From contig NZ_WINI01000003.1 of NCBI RefSeq assembly GCF_009497155.1, forward strand, positions 372,001 through 436,000: a stretch of 64,000 bases of DNA, written 5' to 3'. Both the position numbers and the translations under genes were made by a program. The notes under the pieces are model-generated. The model was given only the letters and a program-made list of their open reading frames with translations. It did not search any database and was not told the DNA's origin. This document shows, piece after piece, positions 17,861-26,448 of the stretch (positions are counted from its first letter, which is position 1; each line of letters starts with the position of its first letter). The DNA is from Glaciimonas soli. GTDB taxonomy: Bacteria > Pseudomonadota > Gammaproteobacteria > Burkholderiales > Burkholderiaceae_D.

Positions 17861-18556
17861 TTACACGCACTCACGCAAGGTCTGAAAATAATATAGCGCG
17901 CCACCAAGTTCAGGCGGCGATTGGTAATCTTCAATTTGTACGCGCTCAAATGCAACGGGCTGAGCGAAGTTGGGGCCGTCGTAGACAAAAGTGTGAAACT
18001 CGCCATTTTCACCGCAAGCGTCTACTGTCTCGGGTAAATCGGCGATAAAGGCAGCGTCGAATTCACGACCGCAAAATTCTTTTGACAGATGTTTGCCATT
18101 TACGCAGACAACGACGGCTTTAAATCCCAGTGACAGAAATTCTTGCACCAACTTTAATCTAGCCTCATCCCATAAAGGCAGGGCGACTTGAAGATCGGCT
18201 TGCGCACATACTTTTTCTTCCCAATCGCGATGCGCTTGTAAATCGATGTCGCCGAAGATGGCGTGACGAATGCCATCGCCATGTGCTTTACGCAGTGTTT
18301 CAATAAATATGGCTTCGTAGGTTTGCCAGCTGGTGTGATAGAAGGTGATTTCTGTTCCTAACGCGACAGCTTGCGCCGCTAACAAGCTTGGTGGCACACC
18401 GTGTGAGCGCGCCCGTTGGCCGCTTTCATCCATAGCGGTGATTAAGCGCTGTATGGTCATGCCGCTTTTTTGTGCGCGCCATAAAGCCAGGCAGGAGTCT
18501 TTGCCACCGCTCCATGAGACCAAGGCGGTGTCAGATTTTGTTTCAGAATTATTCAT
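17861..18556 (-). CDS. Dph6-like ATP-pyrophosphatase (adenine nucleotide alpha hydrolase)
   Basis: A 231-residue PP-loop protein of the ATP_bind_4 / diphthine-ammonia ligase-related family. The ATP pyrophosphatase loop SWSGGKDS is at 14-21. The motif GIRHAIFGDIDLQAHRDWEE and a C-terminal ENGEFHTFVYDGPNF are characteristic. Eukaryotic Dph6 amidates diphthine, but bacteria lack diphthamide, so the bacterial substrate is unknown and the eukaryotic name should not be transferred. It lies between pip and a REP-like repeat pair. Confidence 0.8.
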   Translation of the reverse strand: MNNSETKSDTALVSWSGGKDSCLALWRAQKSGMTIQRLITAMDESGQRARSHGVPPSLLAAQAVALGTEITFYHTSWQTYEAIFIETLRKAHGDGIRHAIFGDIDLQAHRDWEEKVCAQADLQVALPLWDEARLKLVQEFLSLGFKAVVVCVNGKHLSKEFCGREFDAAFIADLPETVDACGENGEFHTFVYDGPNFAQPVAFERVQIEDYQSPPELGGALYYFQTLRECV

Positions 18557-18598
18557 ACTTATTTATTTTCCTATTACGTACCGGTGTTACACACACTA

Positions 18599-18711
18599 CC
18601 GTCATTCCCGCGAACGCGGGAATCCACTTTGCGAACGGCAACGACTAGAGAGATTTGTCCTTTACGTTATTGAGATCGTAACTTGGATCTCCGCGTACGC
18701 GAGGATGACGG
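18599..18711. repeat. REP-like palindrome pair, inverted copies
   Basis: Two copies of one palindromic unit in opposite orientation: 18599-18626 (TTCCCGCGAACGCGGGAATC core) and 18684-18713 (ATCTCCGCGTACGCGAGGAT core), about 57 bases apart. The same bipartite arrangement occurs at 51281-51353, including a related spacer (GAGTTGCGTAAC against GAGATCGTAAC). It sits between the Dph6-like and nucleoside hydrolase genes. Confidence 0.8.
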
Positions 18712-18722
18712 CGGTGCGACTA

Positions 18723-19871
18723 TCACTGCAATTTAACTGGTACTGGCCGTGTCAGCAAATCGACATAGGCGTCAAAGAAGCGCGCATTATCAAAACGTTG
18801 AACCACTGTCACTTTTTGCAATACAACTCCGGCAGGGGAGCCATTTCGATAGCCGACGGAACGGCCATCGTTGGCACCGAAACGCGTATCGACATCCACC
18901 CACATCTGCTCTGTTTTAGTCGCATAACTTGGATCCATCAAATACATGATGGTCAGTGTGTCCCAGATGTTGATGGTGTAATGCGGATTCGTTTCAAAAC
19001 CATTTTTACCATCGAAGCCATAACCAACTAATTGCTTAAACAATTTAGTAACGATGGTTTGCTTATGCGGATCGTTGGCAATCCTGTCGTAGTTTTTCTT
19101 ATCCAGAATCACGGTGTCCGTGACATCGAGCGGGATCACCACTTGTCGTATCGGTAAACGCAAAACGGTCTGCGCCGCTTCCGGATCAAACCACCAGTTA
19201 AATTCAGCCGTCGGCGTGGTATTTCCCTTTACATCTATCGCGCCGCCCATGTATATGATTTGCTTAATTAGCGGGATGATTTCTGGATTTTTATGGACAG
19301 CCAACGCCACATTGGTCATCGGACCTATCGCCAGAATGGTGACCTCGTGCGGATATTTTTTGACTGATTCGATAATGAAGTCGACCGCGCCTTTGGATTG
19401 CAATTTTGCCGTCGTTGCAAAACCGTCTGGCGGCGCTTTCAGATCACTTTGCGAAGTCGGTTCTGGCGAACTCCATGCACCTAAATAGCCATCTCCACCG
19501 GGGAAAAGTGCCTGTTCTTTTTTGATAGTGGCGAAATCGTGGGACAACGCATAATTGGCTCCGCCATACACGCCAATACGATCAGCAACACCTAAACGCT
19601 CTACCGATTTGAGTGCATCAGCGACACCTTGTTTTAGCCATTGATTGCCCGATACCACCGTGATGCCCAACACATTGATCTTGCCCTGCGCCTGTAACTG
19701 CGCCGCCATCACGCCGAGCTGACCGTCATCGCTCATGGTGTTGTAATCGCTGTCGATAATCACTTTAGGTGCCGTCGCGGTGCGCGCCGTAGCAATGTCA
19801 GCGCAACTGGCCAGGCTGACGACAGAAATTATGCAAAACACAATGGAAGATATTTTCTTGATATTTTTCAT
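18723..19871 (-). CDS. Lipoprotein nucleoside hydrolase (IUNH family)
   Basis: A 382-residue inosine/uridine-preferring nucleoside hydrolase type protein that cleaves N-glycosidic bonds of ribonucleosides. The chosen start, ATG 19871, gives a lipoprotein signal MKNIKKIS with lipobox LASC, so the enzyme is probably anchored at the periplasmic face. The usual DTDPGxDDA metal motif is represented by the variant DSDYNTMSDDGQ; the GPMTN, FNWWFDPEAA and NIWDTLT motifs follow. It is divergent from the ribose transporter operon with one shared intergenic operator, which suggests it supplies ribose from external nucleosides. The variant metal motif leaves the exact substrate open. Confidence 0.8.
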   Translation of the reverse strand: MKNIKKISSIVFCIISVVSLASCADIATARTATAPKVIIDSDYNTMSDDGQLGVMAAQLQAQGKINVLGITVVSGNQWLKQGVADALKSVERLGVADRIGVYGGANYALSHDFATIKKEQALFPGGDGYLGAWSSPEPTSQSDLKAPPDGFATTAKLQSKGAVDFIIESVKKYPHEVTILAIGPMTNVALAVHKNPEIIPLIKQIIYMGGAIDVKGNTTPTAEFNWWFDPEAAQTVLRLPIRQVVIPLDVTDTVILDKKNYDRIANDPHKQTIVTKLFKQLVGYGFDGKNGFETNPHYTINIWDTLTIMYLMDPSYATKTEQMWVDVDTRFGANDGRSVGYRNGSPAGVVLQKVTVVQRFDNARFFDAYVDLLTRPVPVKLQ

Positions 19872-19956
19872 AAAGCCCCAGATGTTTTTTGTTATTCCAT
19901 TTGCAATTCTATGTGTAATCAAGTGACATATCCCACTTTTTTTCCTGAGATTCTGG

Positions 19957-19965
19957 TGCTATGAT
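19957..19965 (+). promoter_or_regulatory. Extended -10 promoter of the ribose operon
   Basis: TGCTATGAT: an extended -10 element (TGn then TATGAT). Transcription would start near 19972, inside the operator, so repressor binding would block initiation. Confidence 0.5.
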
Positions 19966-19970
19966 CACTT

Positions 19971-19988
19971 CGCGCAAACGTTTGCGCG
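19971..19988. promoter_or_regulatory. LacI/RbsR-type operator
   Basis: Perfect 18-bp palindrome CGCGCAAACGTTTGCGCG with the central CG and flanking AAACGTTT typical of LacI/GalR-family operators. It lies between the divergent nucleoside hydrolase and rbsB genes; the only LacI-type gene nearby is rbsR at 23798 in the same operon. Confidence 0.88.
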
Positions 19989-20085
19989 TTTGTTTTATCC
20001 ATACACATATGACATGCTACTCAATAGTTGGTCTGGCGAAACTGGACCGATTGCTAGTGGACATATCAACCTAAGGAGACTTTTG

Positions 20086-21075
20086 ATGATGCCGAATAGC
20101 CCGAAAAATAGTAAAAAGCGCTTAAATATAAAGTTATTAGCAGCCGCAATATTGGTCAGCGCATTACCTGCTTTGCCTGCAATGGCGCAGACCGCCGCGC
20201 CAGCAGCCAAACCAAAAATTGCATTGGTAATGAAATCACTCGCCAATGAATTCTTTTTGACGATGGAAACCGGCGCGAAGGATCATCAAAAAGCGCATGC
20301 AGCACAATACGATTTGATCGCCAACGGCATCAAGGATGAAACAGATACCTCCAGCCAAATCAAGATGGTGGAACAGATGATCGTCTCCAAAGTCAACGGA
20401 TTGGTAATCGCTCCTGCAGATTCGAAAGCGCTGGTTCCGGTGCTTAAGAAAGCGATTGATGCGGGCATCATCGTCGTCAATATCGACAACAAATTAGACG
20501 ACGCCGCACTCAAAGAAAAAGGCATCACTGTTCCATTCGTCGGTCCGGATAATCGCAAAGGCGCGAAACTGGCGGGCGATTATTTAGGCAAGCAAATCAA
20601 GAGCGGTGACAAAGTTGGCATTATCGAAGGCGTTTCCACTACCTTCAATGCGCAACAGCGTACTGCTGGTTTCCAGGATGCGATGAAAGCCGTCGGCGCC
20701 AATGTCGTCAGCGTGCAATCAGGCCAATGGGAACTTGATCCGGGCAATAAAGTGGCGGCAGCGATGTTAAATGCCCACCCTGATATCAAAGCGCTGTTAG
20801 CCGGTAACGACAACATGGCTCTGGGCGCCGTAGCTGCCATTAAAGCCGCTGGTAAAACCGGTAAAGTCTTGGTGGTTGGCTATGACAACATCACTGCAAT
20901 CAAACCAATGTTGAAAGATGGCCGTGTATTGGCTACCGTCGATCAGTTCGGTTCGCAACAAGCAGTATTTGGTATCGACACTGTGTTGAAAGCGCTGGCT
21001 GAAAAGAAAAAGCAAGCTAGCTTGAGCGGAACAGTAGAAACCAAAGTCGAGTTGGTGACTAAAGATAGTAAGTAA
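20086..21075 (+). CDS. rbsB: Ribose ABC transporter substrate-binding protein
   Basis: A 329-residue periplasmic binding protein of the ribose/galactose type. The start at 20086 follows an AAGGAG ribosome binding site; the frame extends upstream to 19990 but overlaps the promoter. Residues 1-34 are a signal peptide (cleavage after AMA). The mature part begins KPKIALVMKSLANEFF and contains the two-lobe type I periplasmic fold with NIDNKLDD, GNDNMALGA and VGYDN at ligand-facing positions. It is the first gene of rbsBACRKD. A 16-bp hairpin follows, which probably keeps its mRNA level above that of the membrane components. Confidence 0.93.
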   Translation: MMPNSPKNSKKRLNIKLLAAAILVSALPALPAMAQTAAPAAKPKIALVMKSLANEFFLTMETGAKDHQKAHAAQYDLIANGIKDETDTSSQIKMVEQMIVSKVNGLVIAPADSKALVPVLKKAIDAGIIVVNIDNKLDDAALKEKGITVPFVGPDNRKGAKLAGDYLGKQIKSGDKVGIIEGVSTTFNAQQRTAGFQDAMKAVGANVVSVQSGQWELDPGNKVAAAMLNAHPDIKALLAGNDNMALGAVAAIKAAGKTGKVLVVGYDNITAIKPMLKDGRVLATVDQFGSQQAVFGIDTVLKALAEKKKQASLSGTVETKVELVTKDSK

Positions 21076-21106
21076 CGCAGCAATTAACTCAGCAATTGAG
21101 TAACCG

Positions 21107-21152
21107 ATAAGCTTGCTCCCTCACCCGCCTGCGGAAGAGGGAGCAAGCTTAT
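21107..21152 (+). repeat. Intercistronic hairpin rbsB-rbsA
   Basis: Perfect 16-bp inverted repeat (21107-21122 against 21137-21152, arm ATAAGCTTGCTCCCTC) with a 14-base loop. It lies between the binding-protein and ATPase genes; no T run follows, so it is likelier an mRNA 3'-end stabiliser than a terminator. Its CTCC/GGAG arms and CCGCCTGCGGAA loop recall the hairpins at 23739-23769 and 47641-47670. Confidence 0.75.
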
Positions 21153-21187
21153 TTCAATACCATTTTCCATACTCTCCGGTGGAACCC

Positions 21188-22741
21188 ATGTCCCAAATAC
21201 CCCTACTGTCCCTAACCAACATTGGGAAAACCTACGTTGAACCCGTGTTGGCTGGCGTTTCGCTGCAAATTCGTTCAGGCCAGGTGTTAGCGCTGACCGG
21301 TGAAAACGGTGCAGGGAAAAGTACTTTATCGAAAATTATCTGCGGTCTGATCAACGCCACCGATGGCACCATGCTGCTCGATGGTCACGCGTATCAGCCA
21401 GGCTCACGGCAAGATGCCGAACGCCTTGGTATCCGGATGGTGATGCAAGAATTGAATCTGATTCCCACTCTCAGCATCGCAGAAAATTTATTCCTGCAAC
21501 AAATGCCACAACGATTTGGCTGGATAGACAAACCACGTCTGGCCAAGATGGCAAAGGAGCAAATGGCGACCGTTGGCTTGGATGATCTGGATCCTTGGAC
21601 GCTGGTTGGCGAGCTGGGTGTCGGCCACCAGCAAATGGTAGAAATCGCGCGTAATCTGATTGGTCATTGCCGCTTGCTGGTGTTGGATGAGCCTACGGCG
21701 ATGTTGACTGATCGTGAAGTCGAACTATTATTTTTACAAATCGCGCGCTTACAAGCTGAAGGCGTGGCGATCATTTATATCTCGCATCGCCTGGAAGAAT
21801 TGAAACGAGTTGCCAATACCATTGCCGTATTACGCGATGGTGAACTGGTATGTGACGCCGACATTGCCGGCTATAGCAGCGACGACCTGGTACGCCTGAT
21901 GGTAGGCCGCGCAGTCGATGCGGAGCGCGAACATGGCGCACGACACTTTGGCGCTCCTTTGCTACGAGTACGCGATATTGCCCGACGCGGCGTGGTGCAA
22001 CCCACATCGTTCGATTTGCGCGCCGGCGAAGTTCTTGGCATCGCCGGCTTGATAGGATCAGGACGTACCGAATTGCTACGCTTGATTTTCGGCGCCGATC
22101 GCGCCGATCAAGGCGAACTGTTTTTTGGCGAGCAAACTACGGCGACCAGGATCAACTCACCCAAAGCAGCGATTGCCGCTGGCATTGCGATGATTACCGA
22201 AGATCGCAAAGGCCAGGGTTTGCTGTTGCCGCAAGCGATTGCCAGCAATACGACATTGGCAAAACTAACCACCGTCAGCAAGCGCGGCTGGATTGATAAC
22301 GACGCAGAAACCGCGGTAGCAGATCAGTATATAAAGCGCCTGAATGTGCGCTGCCGCAATGGCGCACAGGCAGTTGGTGAATTATCCGGTGGCAATCAAC
22401 AAAAAGTAGTGATCGCACGTTGGTTGTATCGTGATTGTCCTATTATGTTATTCGACGAACCTACGCGCGGTATCGACATAGGTGCCAAGTTTGAGATTTA
22501 TCAATTGCTGGCAGAACTGGCACAGCAAGGCAAAGGGTTGGTGATTGTTTCCAGTGACTTGCGCGAATTGATGTTGATCAGCGACCGGATTGCGGTGATG
22601 AGTGCTGGCAGTCTGGTCAAGACCTTTGAACGTGGACAGTGGAGTCAGGATGCGATTTTGCAGGCTGCGTTTAGTGGCTATGCAAAACCAACTGATGCCG
22701 CTGATGTCATCAAAACAGCCGCAACATCGCAAGCTGCGTAA
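21188..22741 (+). CDS. rbsA: Ribose ABC transporter ATP-binding protein
   Basis: A 517-residue double ATPase of the sugar ABC transporter type. The start at 21188 (MSQIPLLSL) fits the family; the frame extends upstream through the hairpin. The N-terminal domain has Walker A GENGAGKST at 38-46, the signature LGVGHQQMVEIA and Walker B LLVLDEPTAML. The C-terminal domain has the degenerate P-loop GLIGSGRTE, the signature LSGGNQQKVVIA and Walker B IMLFDEPTRGID. The degenerate second site is normal for RbsA/MglA. It would form the import complex with RbsB and RbsC. Confidence 0.95.
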   Translation: MSQIPLLSLTNIGKTYVEPVLAGVSLQIRSGQVLALTGENGAGKSTLSKIICGLINATDGTMLLDGHAYQPGSRQDAERLGIRMVMQELNLIPTLSIAENLFLQQMPQRFGWIDKPRLAKMAKEQMATVGLDDLDPWTLVGELGVGHQQMVEIARNLIGHCRLLVLDEPTAMLTDREVELLFLQIARLQAEGVAIIYISHRLEELKRVANTIAVLRDGELVCDADIAGYSSDDLVRLMVGRAVDAEREHGARHFGAPLLRVRDIARRGVVQPTSFDLRAGEVLGIAGLIGSGRTELLRLIFGADRADQGELFFGEQTTATRINSPKAAIAAGIAMITEDRKGQGLLLPQAIASNTTLAKLTTVSKRGWIDNDAETAVADQYIKRLNVRCRNGAQAVGELSGGNQQKVVIARWLYRDCPIMLFDEPTRGIDIGAKFEIYQLLAELAQQGKGLVIVSSDLRELMLISDRIAVMSAGSLVKTFERGQWSQDAILQAAFSGYAKPTDAADVIKTAATSQAA

Positions 22742-22765
22742 ATCACAATAAAACTAAAATTAATC

Positions 22766-23728
22766 ATGAAAAATTCCTCCCAAAAAAGCAGATTTTCCGG
22801 CCTGATGAATTACATCGGTCTGCTCGGCGCACTGGTCGCGATGTGTGCATTGTTCTCTTTTCTCAGCGAAAATTTTCTGACGCTGGAGACATTTAAAACC
22901 TTGTCGAACGATATCCCTACGCTGGTGGTGATGGCGGTCGGGATGACATTCGTGCTGATCATCGGCGGCATTGATTTATCAGTCGGTTCGGTGATGGCAT
23001 TGGCGGCATCCGTATTGTCGACGGCGATGGTGCAATGGGGCTGGAGCTTGTTTCCCGCCTGCGTGTTGGGCGTACTGGCGGCGACACTGTGCGGTGTCGT
23101 TACCGGATCGATTTCAGTGGGCTGGCGAATTCCTTCTTTTATCGTTTCTTTAGGTGTGCTGGAAATGGCGCGTGGCCTGGCCTATCAAGTAACTGACTCG
23201 CGCACGGTGTATATCGGCAGTGCAGTCGAATCGATCAGCTCTCCTATTTTTCTTGGCCTTTCACCGGCATTCATAGCATCTGTTCTGATCGTCGTTGGTG
23301 GCCATTTATTGCTGACAAAAACGGTGATCGGTCGCCACTGGATCGGCATCGGTACCAATGAAGAGGCGATGCGTTTAGCCGGTATCAATCCGCGACCAAG
23401 CAAGATCATGGTGTTCGCGTTGATGGGTTTATTAGCGGGTATCGGTGCTTTGTTTCAAGTATCCCGTCTGGAAGCGGCTGATCCTAATGGCGGTGTCGGC
23501 CTGGAATTGCAAGTCATCGCCGCTGTGGTCATCGGCGGTACCAGTTTGATGGGTGGCCGTGGCTCCGTGATCAGCACTTTTATTGGTGTACTGATTATTT
23601 CGATATTGGCGGCCGGTCTGGCGCAAGTTGGCGTAAGTGAGCCTATGAAGCGCATCATTACCGGTTTGGTAATCGTCGGCGCGGTCGTGTTTGATGCTTA
23701 CCGTCGACGTAACGAACGAGCGGCTTAA
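22766..23728 (+). CDS. rbsC: Ribose ABC transporter permease
   Basis: A 320-residue inner-membrane permease of the BPD_transp_2 family with about eight to ten hydrophobic segments. The conserved GGIDLSVGSVMALAA loop and the EAxxLAGI-like coupling segment NEEAMRLAGINPRPSK, which docks with the ATPase, are clear. It follows rbsA by 24 bases. A short GC-rich hairpin (23739-23769) separates it from rbsR. Confidence 0.95.
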   Translation: MKNSSQKSRFSGLMNYIGLLGALVAMCALFSFLSENFLTLETFKTLSNDIPTLVVMAVGMTFVLIIGGIDLSVGSVMALAASVLSTAMVQWGWSLFPACVLGVLAATLCGVVTGSISVGWRIPSFIVSLGVLEMARGLAYQVTDSRTVYIGSAVESISSPIFLGLSPAFIASVLIVVGGHLLLTKTVIGRHWIGIGTNEEAMRLAGINPRPSKIMVFALMGLLAGIGALFQVSRLEAADPNGGVGLELQVIAAVVIGGTSLMGGRGSVISTFIGVLIISILAAGLAQVGVSEPMKRIITGLVIVGAVVFDAYRRRNERAA

Positions 23729-23738
23729 CAACTGATTT

Positions 23739-23769
23739 CTCCCCTCACCGATAAGCAAGAAGAGGGGAG
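23739..23769 (+). repeat. Intercistronic hairpin rbsC-rbsR
   Basis: CTCCCCTC (23739-23746) pairs with GAGGGGAG (23762-23769). No T run. It shares the CTCC...GGAG theme and the GATAAGC neighbourhood with the rbsB-rbsA hairpin. Confidence 0.6.
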
Positions 23770-23797
23770 CAACTTCTAGTGCAAACATTGGTAAATA

Positions 23798-24829
23798 ATG
23801 GCAACAATTAAAGAAGTCGCACGTGTAGCCGGTGTGTCTTACACCACGGTATCGCACGTATTAAATCAGACTCGCCCGGTGAGTGATGCTGCGCGTGAAA
23901 GTGTGATGGCGGCGGTAACGACATTAGGCTATGTGCCAAGTGCATTGGCACGTTCGATGAAGAGTAAAACCACCGGTACCATCGGTTTGATTATTCCGAA
24001 CAATGCCAACCCGTATTTTTCCGAAGTCGCTCGTGGCATTGAAGACAGTTGTTATGCCGCTGGCTATAGCGTGATTTTGTGTAATTCCGATGACGATTCA
24101 GATAAACAGCGCGACTATCTGAATATGCTGTTAACCAAGCGCTGCGACGGCATCATTTTGGCGACATTGGACGACATCGATAGCGCTTTGTTACGCAAGA
24201 TGAAAGTGCCAACCGTTTTGCTCGATAGAGCGCACAAAGATGCTGCGATTGATATTTCAATTGACAGTGTCTCTGTCGACAACGTTGCTGGCGGCGCTTT
24301 GGCGGCGGAACATTTGTTGGGAAGCGGGCGAAAACGCATTGCCTGTATCGCTGGCCCGGAAGAGCTGGCGATTACACAAGCGCGCGTTTCCGGGTTGCGC
24401 AAAACGCTGCTCAAGGCAGACAAATTTTTACCGGATAATTTATGTATCTATAGCGATTTCACTAGCGCTGGCGGCTATGCGGCGGCATGTCATTTATTGG
24501 ATAATCTGCCGCGCCCGGATGCACTATTTTGTTGCAACGATTTGATGGCAATCGGCGCTTTACGTGCCGCAGCAGAACGCGGTATTGCAGTACCAGAAGA
24601 ACTGGCTGTAGTTGGCTTCGATGATATTGAATTGGCGCAATTTGTGCATCCAACCTTAACCAGCATTGCGCAAAATATCCGCTTGCTCGGACAACTTACC
24701 GCGCAATTTTTGTTGGCGCGGATTGCTACGCCGGAACTGCCGGTGCAACAGCAAATCATCATGCCAGAATTGCATGTGCGGGATTCGTCGCTTAATCGTC
24801 AAAACGCGCATCAAGAGCCCAGCGCATAG
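23798..24829 (+). CDS. rbsR: LacI-family ribose operon repressor
   Basis: A 343-residue LacI/GalR-family repressor. N-terminal helix-turn-helix MATIKEVARVAGVSYTTVSH (1-20), hinge with the LARSMKS minor-groove segment, then a periplasmic-binding-type core with CNDLMAIGALRAA and VVGFDDIE. It lies within the operon between rbsC and rbsK, so it should be autoregulated through the palindrome at 19971-19988. Ribose as inducer is inferred from context. Confidence 0.92.
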   Translation: MATIKEVARVAGVSYTTVSHVLNQTRPVSDAARESVMAAVTTLGYVPSALARSMKSKTTGTIGLIIPNNANPYFSEVARGIEDSCYAAGYSVILCNSDDDSDKQRDYLNMLLTKRCDGIILATLDDIDSALLRKMKVPTVLLDRAHKDAAIDISIDSVSVDNVAGGALAAEHLLGSGRKRIACIAGPEELAITQARVSGLRKTLLKADKFLPDNLCIYSDFTSAGGYAAACHLLDNLPRPDALFCCNDLMAIGALRAAAERGIAVPEELAVVGFDDIELAQFVHPTLTSIAQNIRLLGQLTAQFLLARIATPELPVQQQIIMPELHVRDSSLNRQNAHQEPSA

Positions 24830-24844
24830 AATAGGAATAGAGAA

Positions 24845-25768
24845 ATGATCGTCATCATTGGCAGCATTAACATGGATTTAGTCATGCGGGTTCCACGTAT
24901 TCCGCATCCGGGTGAAACCTTATCTGGTGGGCCGTTCCAAACTATTCCCGGCGGCAAAGGTGCCAATCAGGCTGTCGCTTGCGCACGCCTGGTGAAACAA
25001 ACTGAGCGATCGGCACCACAAAAAGTGGCAATGGTTGCATGTCTCGGTGACGATGCATTCGGCGTTCAGTTGCGTGCCGCGTTGCGCAGTGACGGCATAG
25101 ACGATACGCATGTCTCAACAGTTGCGAACATATCTTCCGGCGTGGCGGCAATTCAGGTTGATGCTAATGGCCAGAACAGTATTGCACTGGCCGCAGGTGC
25201 CAACGATGCTCTGACGCCTGCACATATAGATGCCGCGCGCAACTTGATAGCGCAGGCAAAAATCGTGGTGCTACAACTGGAAACACCGTTGGCAACAATC
25301 AGCCACGCGATAAAAATGGCGCATGATTTAGGCAAAATTGTGGTGTTAAATCCGGCCCCGGCGCAAGCTCTGCCGACTGCATTATTGGCGCAAATAGATT
25401 ATCTGATTCCGAATGAAATTGAAGCGGGCATGCTAGCTGAATTACCTTTGACTGCTTCGATGTCTGATGCCGACATCGATGCTGCAATGGCTAAGCTGCA
25501 GGCGCACGGCTGCCGTAATGTGCTGGTCACATTAGGTGCTAAAGGTGTGCAAGCTGGACTGGCAAATGGAGCGCAGCATTTCCCCGCGCAAGTTGTCAAA
25601 GCAATCGATACTACCGCAGCCGGTGATACCTTCATTGGTGGTTTTGTTGCAGCCTTGGCCGATGGCTTGAGTGAAGCGGAAGCAATCCAGTTCGGCCAGC
25701 GTGCGGCAGCGCTCAGCGTCACACGCATTGGTGCACAAACGTCGATACCTTATCGACACGAACTTTAG
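24845..25768 (+). CDS. rbsK: Ribokinase
   Basis: A 307-residue PfkB-family kinase that phosphorylates D-ribose to ribose-5-phosphate. The N-terminal MIVIIGSINMDLV and PGGKGANQAVA (substrate loop) and the C-terminal signature DTTAAGDTFIGG with catalytic Asp261 are present. A GGAATAGAGAA stretch just before the ATG serves as ribosome binding site, 15 bases after the rbsR stop. It makes the cytosolic step after RbsABC import and RbsD anomer conversion. Confidence 0.95.
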   Translation: MIVIIGSINMDLVMRVPRIPHPGETLSGGPFQTIPGGKGANQAVACARLVKQTERSAPQKVAMVACLGDDAFGVQLRAALRSDGIDDTHVSTVANISSGVAAIQVDANGQNSIALAAGANDALTPAHIDAARNLIAQAKIVVLQLETPLATISHAIKMAHDLGKIVVLNPAPAQALPTALLAQIDYLIPNEIEAGMLAELPLTASMSDADIDAAMAKLQAHGCRNVLVTLGAKGVQAGLANGAQHFPAQVVKAIDTTAAGDTFIGGFVAALADGLSEAEAIQFGQRAAALSVTRIGAQTSIPYRHEL

Positions 25769-25833
25769 TAGTCAGACTAAGCATCCATTTTCTGCGACAA
25801 TACAGCGTGTCAAATACAGGATGATCACTCACT

Positions 25834-26226
25834 ATGAAAAAGACTCCTCTGCTCAACATCGCTCTATCACAGTTAATCGCATCATTGGGTCATGGCGACA
25901 CTGTCGTAATTGCGGATGCCGGATTGCCCGTGCCACCTGGCGTGCCATTGATTGATCTGGCGCTCACACGCGGCATTCCTGGTTTTATGGACACACTCAA
26001 TGCGGTATTGAGTGAAATGGAAGTAGAACATCATTTGCTAGCCGATGAACTGGTAGAAAAAAATCCACAGCTAGTCGAAAAAATCGATGCGCTAGCTTTG
26101 GCTGATCAGCGCACTTTATCGCACTCCGAATTCAAACGTCTGACCCAAAGCGCGCGCGCGATTGTGCGTACCGGCGAATGCACGCCGTATGCCAATATCA
26201 TTCTGTATGCCGGCGTGGCCTTTTAG
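25834..26226 (+). CDS. rbsD: D-ribose pyranase
   Basis: A 130-residue RbsD, which interconverts beta-pyranose and beta-furanose forms of ribose so that ribokinase can use it. The conserved N-terminus has [23 protein letters not shown] with catalytic-site His20 and Asp28, and the C-terminus ends in the typical [18 protein letters not shown]. Length is within the 130-140 residue norm. It lies 65 bases after rbsK in the same operon. Confidence 0.95.
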   Translation: MKKTPLLNIALSQLIASLGHGDTVVIADAGLPVPPGVPLIDLALTRGIPGFMDTLNAVLSEMEVEHHLLADELVEKNPQLVEKIDALALADQRTLSHSEFKRLTQSARAIVRTGECTPYANIILYAGVAF

Positions 26227-26228
26227 CA

Positions 26229-26447
26229 ATGACTATTTCATTGCAAGAACTGGAACAAGCGATCAATTACTGGCGCATACAACGCCCGGCGACCGGCGAA
26301 GAATGTGCGTTATCGCCGGAAGTAAATGCACTGGCAAGCGTCTATGCATTGATGATTTTCCATCAAACCAGCGCACTGCCGTTTGAGATGATAGACACCA
26401 TTGCGCAGCAGTTGATTAATGCGTGGCGAAATCAAAAAGCGTTGTAA
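26229..26447 (+). CDS. DUF3717 family small protein
   Basis: A 72-residue protein beginning MTISLQELEQAINYWRIQRP. The pattern ELEQAINYWR...PATGEECALSPEVNALASVYALMI is that of DUF3717, a family confined, as far as I know, to Burkholderiales and of unknown function. ATG at 26229 is two bases after the rbsD stop, so it is translated as the last gene of the ribose operon, at least here. No signal peptide or membrane helix is apparent. Confidence 0.8.
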   Translation: MTISLQELEQAINYWRIQRPATGEECALSPEVNALASVYALMIFHQTSALPFEMIDTIAQQLINAWRNQKAL

Positions 26448-26448
26448 T

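Noticed and set aside
18599-18711. CRISPR-like array from the repeated palindromes
   Set aside because: There are only two units in opposite orientation with a 57-base spacer and no cas genes.
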